This document shows positions 1 through 5,903 of a stretch of DNA of 7,270 bases, piece after piece (within the stretch, counting starts at the first letter, position 1; each line of letters starts with the position of its first letter). The position numbers and the translations under genes were made by a program. The notes below the pieces were generated by a model. It was not told where the DNA came from. It made no database searches and saw only the letters and a program-made list of their open reading frames with translations. The DNA lies in NCBI GenBank assembly GCA_026193755.1, contig JAPHUI010000054.1, positions 1 to 7,270 on the forward strand, written 5' to 3'. The DNA comes from Ignavibacteriaceae bacterium (GTDB lineage: Bacteria; Bacteroidota; Ignavibacteria; Ignavibacteriales; Ignavibacteriaceae).

Positions 1-703
1 ATTCCCTATCTCTTTTTAGCAACACTGAACAATGTTTATAAAAACTTAAGTAACCATCCGAATGGCTAAGAATTAATACGTGTCCATAATCATTTGTGTA
101 GCTGGAGAAAACGACAAAACCACCGGCAGATGCAAAAACCGGCGTACCGACTTTTGCAACTATATCAATACCAAAGTGACCTCTATCAGGATCAAAACCC
201 CTGCTAATATATCCGTTCACAGGAAGTATAAAAAAAATCGAATTGTCATCCTGGTGGAAAAGATAATTTATATACTCAAAAATTACACCAAGAAGATTTC
301 CTTCCTTAGGATTTTTATAAAATTTTTTTAACGAATCTTCGGGAACGTTAAGTGTATCAGCTAGGGTTGAATCACCCAGGACTAAAGCATATTTTAATCT
401 TAGATTAGTAGATTTTAAGATCTGCAATTCCTTTGCCAGGAAAATCATTTTCTGATTCAGTTCTTTAATGTTTTCAACTTCTTCTGCGGTCTGTACATAC
501 TTCCCTGGTAAAAATTTGTTTCCTATTCCTGTAAGGATTAAGAAGTAATAACCGAAAACTGTAATAAATACTGTATAAATTATTGCAATAAATAAAATTC
601 TAACTGGAGTAAACTTTTTTGATCTGGCATCGTGAGAGGCATCATCAGGCACTATAACAACTGAAAAACTTTTTAGATTTTTTAAGTATTTGAATAATGG
701 CAT
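1..703 (-). CDS. M23-family metallopeptidase, membrane-anchored (partial, C-terminus off the left edge)
   Basis: This frame is open from an ATG at 703 to the window edge, giving 234 residues. Residues 1-33 look cytoplasmic and residues 35-60 form one hydrophobic membrane segment. Residues 66-105 are a charged/leucine-rich heptad-like stretch, probably a short coiled coil. From about 157 a LytM/M23 domain begins. HFGID (H176, D180) is the first zinc-binding motif HxxxD, followed by the usual GTPVFASAGG strand. The HSDGYLSFYKH stretch ends in H224, which matches the catalytic His of the family. The final HxH motif, with the third zinc ligand, should lie beyond base 1. Known members cut peptidoglycan cross-links or, when degenerate, activate amidases; both visible motifs are intact, so an active endopeptidase is likely. 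The next in-frame upstream codons reach a TAG at 733-731 without another ATG, which supports this start. It follows the TsaC gene by 32 bp and is probably co-transcribed. Confidence 0.88.
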   Translation of the reverse strand, partial: MPLFKYLKNLKSFSVVIVPDDASHDARSKKFTPVRILFIAIIYTVFITVFGYYFLILTGIGNKFLPGKYVQTAEEVENIKELNQKMIFLAKELQILKSTNLRLKYALVLGDSTLADTLNVPEDSLKKFYKNPKEGNLLGVIFEYINYLFHQDDNSIFFILPVNGYISRGFDPDRGHFGIDIVAKVGTPVFASAGGFVVFSSYTNDYGHVLILSHSDGYLSFYKHCSVLLKRDRE

Positions 704-735
704 AGTAATTAACTTAATTAAAAGACCATGCTAAT

Positions 736-1368
736 TTAATTGAAGTTCTTCAACAATTCTACAAACTTAACAGAACCCTCTCTGATCAATTTGGGGTTTT
801 CCGTTGTTAAATCTATTATAGTTGAAGAAGAATGTTTAACAAGGTCAGAATTATAGATAATTGCATCAACTTCTTTCAAAAAATTTTTAGCAATCAGCTT
901 AATTTCATTTGCTGGTTCCTCTCCGCTTCTGTTTACGCTGGTAGATATAAGCGGCTGTTTTATTTCTTTTAGTAACTTCTGACAAAAATTGTTATCGGGA
1001 ATTCTTACGGCAATTGTATCAAAGTCATTTATTTTTTTTGCTCTTTCATTCAAATTAAGTATAACAGATATAGATCCCGGCCAGATTTTTTGAAGAAAAT
1101 CAAGGTGATTATTAAAAGTGACGTCAACATAGTTCAGCAAATTCTCAAAATCAGAGACTAGCCAGACAAACTGCTTTTTCTCATTCCTGCCCTTAATAGC
1201 TGATATCCTTTTAACAACATTTTCATCAAACGGATTACCTCCAATGCCATATATTGTGTCCGTCGGATAGATAAATATTCTGCCAGTTTGATATAAACCT
1301 GCTGCCAGAATCAAACTCGATTCAGGATGTTCATCAATATTTATCAGATTTTCAAAACTACTTTGCAT
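736..1368 (-). CDS. tsaC: Threonylcarbamoyl-AMP synthase, TsaC/YrdC type (Sua5/YciO/YrdC family)
   Basis: The 210-residue product has the YrdC fold throughout. Diagnostic motifs in order are PTDTIYG (35-41), the K-x-R nucleotide-binding segment IKGRNEKK (58-65), WPGSISVIL (96-104), VRIPDN (121-126), STSVNRSGEEP (142-152), SSTIID (181-186) and LIREGSV (194-200). The family makes threonylcarbamoyl-AMP from threonine, bicarbonate and ATP in the cytoplasm. TsaD then uses it to form the t6A base at position 37 of ANN-decoding tRNAs. The length fits a stand-alone YrdC domain, without the extra C-terminal Sua5 domain. The ATG lies inside the 3' end of the glycosyltransferase gene (11-bp overlap, different frame), so translation is probably coupled. 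A YciO-like paralog of unknown role cannot be fully excluded, but the KxR and SxxN motifs favour TsaC. No broken or missing residue is seen. Confidence 0.88.
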   Translation of the reverse strand: MQSSFENLINIDEHPESSLILAAGLYQTGRIFIYPTDTIYGIGGNPFDENVVKRISAIKGRNEKKQFVWLVSDFENLLNYVDVTFNNHLDFLQKIWPGSISVILNLNERAKKINDFDTIAVRIPDNNFCQKLLKEIKQPLISTSVNRSGEEPANEIKLIAKNFLKEVDAIIYNSDLVKHSSSTIIDLTTENPKLIREGSVKFVELLKNFN

Positions 1369-2389
1369 TTGAAATTAATTTTTCTGCTTTCTCAATTACC
1401 AAACTTGGAAGAAGTAATTCAGCACAATAAAATGAACCAACAGGACAGCTATTAAACCCGTGAATACCGCATGGCTTACAATTTAGCTCATTATAGCTGA
1501 TATAACTGCTACGGTTATTATAAGGATAAAAACCAAATCCGGGTACAGTAGAACAGTAGATTGTAAGAACAGGAATATCCACACACATACCAAGGTGCGT
1601 CGGTGCGCTATCATTACAAATAAGTAAAGAGGAACTCCTCAACAATTCTATTGTTTCAATAAATGAAAATTCTCCTGCTGCAATGTGAACATTTTCTTCG
1701 TCATCTTTTCTGAGCAATTCGCAAATTACTTTATCTTCAGCTCCTCCGATAAGAACAATCTGATATTTATTTTTTTTAAAATGCTCAATTACTTCTTTGA
1801 AATATTTAACTGGATATTTTTTTGTTTCCCAAACTGAGCCGGGTGCGATGGTTATGAAATTATTTATTTTATTTTCACTTAAATAGTCAGATACCTTTTT
1901 TTTAGATTCAGAAGGAACTGATATTTCAGGCAATATTCGCCATTTTTCTCCACCAAAATCACCGTCGAGAAATTCAAGATTTCTCCTTACCTCATGAGCA
2001 GAAGGATCATATTTTACATCATTTTTATAAACAAATTTCAGTGCGCTGTTTTCAAAACCATAAGATTCTTTTGCTGAAAGACTCAAGTTAATTAATGCAC
2101 TTCGCAGAGAGCGATGAGGAGAATATACAAGTTCATACTTTTTTGACTTAAGTTCTTTTACAAACTTCATAAATGAAAAAAAAGATTTCTGCTTTCCTTT
2201 TTTATCCAGAGGAATAACAGAATTAATACTTGAAGAAGTTTCAAATATTTCCGCTGTTAGTGGTATGCATAAAACATCTATTGAATAATCGGGTTTTTGT
2301 TTTTTTAATTCCTGAATGAATGGTAAAGTTAGTATAGCATCTCCGGGAAAGGCAGTCTGTATGACAAGTATTTTCTTTTCTTGATACAT
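1358..2389 (-). CDS. Glycosyltransferase family 9, ADP-heptose:LPS heptosyltransferase-like
   Basis: The 343-residue product has the two-Rossmann-domain GT-B layout of family 9. The N-terminal domain opens with ILVIQTAFPGDAILTLPF, where D17 aligns with the catalytic Asp of heptosyltransferases. The C-terminal domain carries APGSVWETKKYP (182-193), the ADP-sugar binding loop with K190/K191; LIGGAEDK (213-220); and NDSAPTHLG (259-267). A cysteine cluster, C304-x2-C307-x7-C315-x6-C322, resembles the CxPC...CPxG...C segment near the end of WaaF-type enzymes. There is no signal peptide, as expected for a cytoplasmic/inner-membrane-face enzyme adding sugars to the LPS core. The ATG directly follows the TAA of the acyltransferase gene (TAAATG, no gap), and a GTGGAA sequence 8-13 bases upstream may serve as ribosome site. 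The family is clear; whether the sugar is really heptose is inferred. Confidence 0.85.
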   Translation of the reverse strand: MYQEKKILVIQTAFPGDAILTLPFIQELKKQKPDYSIDVLCIPLTAEIFETSSSINSVIPLDKKGKQKSFFSFMKFVKELKSKKYELVYSPHRSLRSALINLSLSAKESYGFENSALKFVYKNDVKYDPSAHEVRRNLEFLDGDFGGEKWRILPEISVPSESKKKVSDYLSENKINNFITIAPGSVWETKKYPVKYFKEVIEHFKKNKYQIVLIGGAEDKVICELLRKDDEENVHIAAGEFSFIETIELLRSSSLLICNDSAPTHLGMCVDIPVLTIYCSTVPGFGFYPYNNRSSYISYNELNCKPCGIHGFNSCPVGSFYCAELLLPSLVIEKAEKLISNAK

Positions 2390-3259
2390 TTAATATTTCC
2401 ACATATTGTGCATCCAAAGCCATTGCTCAGGATTTTCCCGTATTATTTTTTCAAGATATGATGTGTACCTCTGGCTTATTTCTACTATTTTTTCTTCATC
2501 AATTTCAGGTAAATCGTTTAGAGGAATTTCAACTAAAACTATATGATATTTATAATTTTGTTGTCTTACAGGAATACCGCAGATAATTGGTGCGCCTGTT
2601 TTAAGAGCAAGAGAAGCGGGGCCGGTATAAACCGGGACTTTCCTGCCAAAAAAAATAACCCTAACACCTTCACGAGGTCCTCGCTGATCAGCAACCATTG
2701 CAACAATCTTTTTTTCTTTTAATGTCTGATATGTTTTTCTGATTGAAATACCGAGAGGCACGATTTCGTTTCCGAATTTAGTCCGAGCTTTGTTCATCCA
2801 TTCGAATACATATGGATTCCTGAGCGGTTTTACAATTACAGAAAATGGGATTCCGATTTGCATAGCAACTGAAATTGCGATGAATTCCCAATTTCCGAAA
2901 TGCGATGAAAGTAAAATAATTCCCTTGCCTTCATTATATTTTTCAACTATCAATTCCGGGTTGGCACACTCAACAGCATCGATTAAATTTTGTTGTTCTA
3001 TATATGGCAGATACATGATTTCAACAAGTGAAAGAGCAAAACTTTTATAAGTATTGATGGCCAATTTTTTTATGTCTGACATTTTTTTTTCTGGGAATGC
3101 GTTTTGAAGATTCCTGATTACCACTTGCTTTCTGATCGGAACAAAATAGAAAAAAAAGTAGGCTATAACGGTCGAAAACTTTCTTGAAAGGTTCAAACCA
3201 AGCAGTCTAAAAAAACCGCTAAATAAAATGAAAACAATATATTCCAGTCTGTTCTTCAT
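2390..3259 (-). CDS. Lysophospholipid acyltransferase, LpxL/HtrB (lipid A late acyltransferase) family
   Basis: Counted from the ATG at 3259 the protein is 289 residues, close to the usual length for this family. A hydrophobic N-terminus (about 7-21, with a second apolar stretch at 30-41) anchors it to the inner membrane. The catalytic H-x4-E motif is SSHFGNWEF, with H120 and E125. Further conserved blocks are MVADQRGPREGVRVIFFG (188-205), TGPASLALKTGAPI (212-225) and the C-terminal PEQWLWMHNMWK (277-288). These enzymes move an acyl chain from acyl-ACP to a lipid A precursor; some relatives acylate other lipids, so the substrate is inferred. The frame can be extended to a TTG at 3304, but that start lies upstream of a candidate promoter, adds 15 residues untypical of the family, and is rejected. 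It is the first gene of a tight cluster with the glycosyltransferase and TsaC genes. An A9 run occurs around codons 57-60. Confidence 0.88.
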   Translation of the reverse strand: MKNRLEYIVFILFSGFFRLLGLNLSRKFSTVIAYFFFYFVPIRKQVVIRNLQNAFPEKKMSDIKKLAINTYKSFALSLVEIMYLPYIEQQNLIDAVECANPELIVEKYNEGKGIILLSSHFGNWEFIAISVAMQIGIPFSVIVKPLRNPYVFEWMNKARTKFGNEIVPLGISIRKTYQTLKEKKIVAMVADQRGPREGVRVIFFGRKVPVYTGPASLALKTGAPIICGIPVRQQNYKYHIVLVEIPLNDLPEIDEEKIVEISQRYTSYLEKIIRENPEQWLWMHNMWKY

Positions 3260-3281
3260 TGGGGATTGAAACGTAATGGTG

Positions 3282-3289
3282 CAAAAATA
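3282..3289 (-). promoter_or_regulatory. Candidate Bacteroidota-type -7 promoter box for the acyltransferase operon
   Basis: On the minus strand this reads TATTTTTG, an exact match to the TAnnTTTG -7 consensus known for Bacteroidota housekeeping promoters. It ends 22 bases before the ATG at 3259, leaving room for a short leader. The expected -33 TTTG at the usual spacing is not present; only a TTTT and a closer TTG are seen. It lies in the only sizeable gap (3260-3362) of the left block, where a promoter is expected. In AT-rich DNA such a box can occur by chance. Confidence 0.35.
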
Positions 3290-3362
3290 ACCAAAGATCG
3301 GCAATAAAATCGAAGGGGAATGAAATCCTTATTCAAGAGAAAGAATTAATTCAGAAATTTTA

Positions 3363-4730
3363 TTAATGAACTGCAATCCTGCGCCGCCAAGAATCATCTC
3401 TTAATTCGCCTCTTTTAGTAGAGTGAAGAAGTTGATAATCTGAAAAGCCTGTAAGATCTCCAAATACAAAAAGTACACCACCTTCTATACTTTCATATAT
3501 CCAGATTACATAAGGTCTCGTATCCGTTTCATTAGGGTGACGGTCAATTTCACTTGGTTCACCGTAAACAAGAAAAACTCTACCTCTATCTGTCTTCCAG
3601 CCTTCTTTCCCCATTGCTGAGAACCTATCATTACTCTCATCTATTCGTCTCATATAATTTTGGTAGCTTCTTTTTGGATTAGAAGTATTTTCATCACGGG
3701 TTTTCCAAAACTGGTAAATGAATTCTCTTTTTGCTTCAAGCGTAGATAATGATTTGTATTGATTCAGTTCAGGCTCAGTTGCAATGTATTTCGATTTTGC
3801 AAAAAGATCATCAATCTCTTCTTCTGACATAGCTCCAAATGTCGTACTTAGAACAGGGGAAACAGTTGTCTGAAAAGAATCAGCCGGCATAATCGAAGGG
3901 TTATAGACAAAGAATCTTTTAGAGGAAGATACACCATAATTTGCAGTACTGTCGATCAAGTCAATTAAAAGCCTGTAGGTGTCTGTAGGAAGCTTATGTA
4001 CTTTAACCATTCCAACTTCGACTCTTGAATCAACTAATTTATTTATTTTTTTCGCCTTAGAACTAACAACCTGCCCTCGACTATTTATAACTAATTCATC
4101 CAGCCTTAAATCATCTTGTGATGGATTAGACTGGAGGTTATACAATTCAGAGTAATAGAATAAAACCGGTTGATTCTCTCCACAAATTGAAGCCGGCATT
4201 GGTGTCACTTCAAAAGTGTTCTTATAAAATATTGAGGAAGTATTATCACTTTGTGGAATTATATTTGATGCAAGCTGCAAATCACTTATTGCTGTGTTTA
4301 GATTAAGAAACGGTCTGACAGTAAAATATTCGTTAATAACTCTTTTATTTGACAAATTGTTAGCATCACTACCAGTTACAACAACCTTATACGATCCTTT
4401 ATCTATAATAAATCCGACTACACCAATCAGACTGCGATTCATTCCCAAAGTGTCTCTAATTACATTAGAAATCATCCACTGCCGGTCAATTATATCCTCA
4501 CCGGACGTTGAATCACTAACTTCGATATGAAGTATTCCTTCTACGTAGTCGGTTGTGTCTGTATCAATAAATTGCAGGCAGGACTGGTCAAATGAATAGT
4601 AGAATTCAACATAATTCGATAGCGAATCATATCCAAATTGAGCGTAGTCAAATTCAAAATTCATATTTTGCGGATGAACCGCGGTCAGGCAAAATAAAAA
4701 GAAAACAAATGAAAGAGTATACTTATTCAT
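3363..4730 (-). CDS. Secreted GWxTD domain-containing protein, function unknown
   Basis: The 455-residue product starts with a Sec signal peptide: MNK, a hydrophobic core at 5-17, and probable cleavage near 17-21. The only Cys in that region (C14) does not sit in a lipobox, so a soluble periplasmic or surface protein is more likely than a lipoprotein. Residues about 22-140 and 145-280 are beta-rich, with no family I can name. Residues 300-450 form the GWxTD domain: an acidic/helical lead-in, a segment around REFIYQFWKTRD (335-346), the signature GWKTDRGRVFLVYGEP at 377-392, and a terminal strand region ending in basic WRRR (448-451). GWxTD proteins are recurrent in Bacteroidota and related phyla, but no biochemical role is known to me. 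The gene lies 85 bp downstream of the PorV-like gene, behind a strong terminator, and no good promoter is visible in the remaining 32 bases. Confidence 0.85.
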   Translation of the reverse strand: MNKYTLSFVFFLFCLTAVHPQNMNFEFDYAQFGYDSLSNYVEFYYSFDQSCLQFIDTDTTDYVEGILHIEVSDSTSGEDIIDRQWMISNVIRDTLGMNRSLIGVVGFIIDKGSYKVVVTGSDANNLSNKRVINEYFTVRPFLNLNTAISDLQLASNIIPQSDNTSSIFYKNTFEVTPMPASICGENQPVLFYYSELYNLQSNPSQDDLRLDELVINSRGQVVSSKAKKINKLVDSRVEVGMVKVHKLPTDTYRLLIDLIDSTANYGVSSSKRFFVYNPSIMPADSFQTTVSPVLSTTFGAMSEEEIDDLFAKSKYIATEPELNQYKSLSTLEAKREFIYQFWKTRDENTSNPKRSYQNYMRRIDESNDRFSAMGKEGWKTDRGRVFLVYGEPSEIDRHPNETDTRPYVIWIYESIEGGVLFVFGDLTGFSDYQLLHSTKRGELRDDSWRRRIAVH

Positions 4731-4762
4731 GGCAATCTCGAAAAATTTCTAAATCTAAAAAT

Positions 4763-4794
4763 AAAAAAGCGTCTATTGTAAATTCAATAGACGC
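4763..4794 (-). terminator. Rho-independent terminator after the PorV-like gene
   Basis: On the minus strand GCGTCTATTG (4794-4785) and CAATAGACGC (4778-4769) form a perfect 10-bp stem around a 6-base loop, followed at once by TTTTTT (4768-4763) and more T-rich sequence. It begins 21 bases after the stop codon of the PorV-like gene (4816). This is the clearest transcription stop in the window. It should separate most transcription of the PorV-like gene from the GWxTD gene, whose ATG is at 4730. Confidence 0.88.
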
Positions 4795-4815
4795 CATATT
4801 ACCTTAAAATTCAGC

Positions 4816-5829
4816 TTACTGGAATCTGAGCTTAATCGTAAAAATGTGGTTAGCGCTTGGAAAATCTTTAACATCTCTGAATGCATAATCAAATACAAAT
4901 CCAACTTGTCCACCGATGTTATAATCAATTCCAGCTCCAAATGTCATTCCATAGACATAATCACTGGAGTTCTGCATCAGGAAATTGTAACCACCTCTGA
5001 CGAAGAAGTTATTCATAAATCCATACTCCAAACCCAGGTTGCCAACATCTTCAAATGAATTATTAGCCGTATAAGCACCAGCTATAAGCAGATTATTCTG
5101 CTCATTAAAGTTAAGTGCATAGGTTAAACTTAGCTGGAAAAAGCTAGGTATCTGGAATGATTCAGTAATTATTTCGTAACTTCCACTTGACGACCCCGGT
5201 ATGGAACCAGGAATACCTGTTCTATCAGATAGATCTTGCCCTGAATAGGCCATATTCGAACCTATATTCTTAACAGCAGCACCCAGCATTAAAGATTCAG
5301 AAAACCGGTACTGAACACCGGCATCTATTGCAAAACCGGTAGCATTAGTATTCTGAATATTCTCTGAAATTAACTTCAGGTTAGTTCCTATTGATATTCT
5401 ATCAGTTAGAACCTTTGAATATGTAAAGCCCAAAGTTAAAAACGACGGCGAGTATGTTTGTCCGGTTCCATCAGGAAATTGTTCCGTTGTGACTGGAATA
5501 TCGCCAAAGTCTAAAGATTTGAGATCCAATCCAATAGATCCAAAATCCCCCAGACTAGTTCCAACTGCGAAGTAGGATACATTAATGTCAGCGAGGTAGT
5601 TCACGTAACTGAACATCGCCTCTGTTTGAGGGTAGACATCTAAACCTGCCGGATTGTAATAAATAGATTCCAGCCCGCTCATGTTCGCCAGGAAAGAACC
5701 TCCAGTAGCAATTCCACGGGCACCAACAGGGATTAAGAGCTGCTCAGCACCCGTTGTGCCTTTTCTTGCAACATCACCAGCATAAATTGAAGTTGCAATC
5801 AGGATCATTATTAGTATTATTTTTTTCAT
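4816..5829 (-). CDS. PorV/PorQ-family outer-membrane beta-barrel protein (T9SS-associated)
   Basis: The 337-residue product has a classic signal peptide (MKK, hydrophobic 4-16, cleavage after SIYA at 17). The mature start carries the family hallmark region: LLIPVGARGIATGGSFLA (31-48) followed by YYNPAGL (57-63), where a small hatch-like N-terminal segment precedes a FadL-like barrel. The rest shows alternating amphipathic strands and glycine/aromatic turns, ending in IKLRFQ, as in outer-membrane barrels. A Gly/Ser/Pro-rich loop lies at 205-217. PorV in Bacteroidota escorts T9SS cargo to the sortase PorU, while other members of this broad family have unknown roles, so shuttle function is inferred. 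An SD-like GGAG lies 8 bases before the ATG. Upstream by 74 bp is a gene for a protein with a T9SS-type sorting domain, which supports a link to that pathway. Confidence 0.82.
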   Translation of the reverse strand: MKKIILIMILIATSIYAGDVARKGTTGAEQLLIPVGARGIATGGSFLANMSGLESIYYNPAGLDVYPQTEAMFSYVNYLADINVSYFAVGTSLGDFGSIGLDLKSLDFGDIPVTTEQFPDGTGQTYSPSFLTLGFTYSKVLTDRISIGTNLKLISENIQNTNATGFAIDAGVQYRFSESLMLGAAVKNIGSNMAYSGQDLSDRTGIPGSIPGSSSGSYEIITESFQIPSFFQLSLTYALNFNEQNNLLIAGAYTANNSFEDVGNLGLEYGFMNNFFVRGGYNFLMQNSSDYVYGMTFGAGIDYNIGGQVGFVFDYAFRDVKDFPSANHIFTIKLRFQ

Positions 5830-5862
5830 TTTATAAACTCCACTCTTTTAACTTAAAATAGC

Positions 5863-5891
5863 TGGCAGGCAAAATTTATTTATACCTGCCA
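5863..5891 (-). terminator. Weak hairpin between the sorted protein and the PorV-like gene (possible partial terminator or attenuator)
   Basis: On the minus strand TGGCAGG (5891-5885) pairs perfectly with CCTGCCA (5869-5863) around a 15-base AT-rich loop. It starts 12 bases after the stop codon of the upstream gene (5904). The following bases, GCTATTTTAAG, hold only a short T-run, so termination would be incomplete. It could limit readthrough into the PorV-like gene or protect an mRNA 3' end after processing. Confidence 0.4.
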
Positions 5892-5903
5892 ATCTTAAAT
5901 TAG

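Noticed and set aside
80..331. Plus-strand open frame of 83 codons near the left edge
   Set aside because: It lies antisense within the M23 peptidase gene, whose minus-strand frame carries clear HxxxD motifs; composition is Lys/Ile-rich and family-less.
2241..2423. Second minus-strand frame of 60 codons overlapping the GT9 start
   Set aside because: It is an out-of-frame shadow of the glycosyltransferase and acyltransferase ends; no recognisable features or start signal.
2790..3050. Plus-strand open frame antisense to the acyltransferase
   Set aside because: Covers the strand opposite the conserved HFGNWE region; no independent support.
4689..4691. Lipoprotein attachment at Cys14 of the GWxTD protein
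   Set aside because: The preceding residues (Phe-Leu-Phe) do not fit the lipobox pattern; an ordinary Sec signal peptide is more likely.
4294..4807. Two plus-strand open frames (4294-4530 and 4592-4807) antisense to the GWxTD gene
   Set aside because: Both are explained by the opposite-strand gene; the second also runs through the terminator hairpin.
4846..5058. Plus-strand open frame antisense to the PorV-like gene
   Set aside because: The minus-strand frame shows a signal peptide and barrel features; this one shows nothing.
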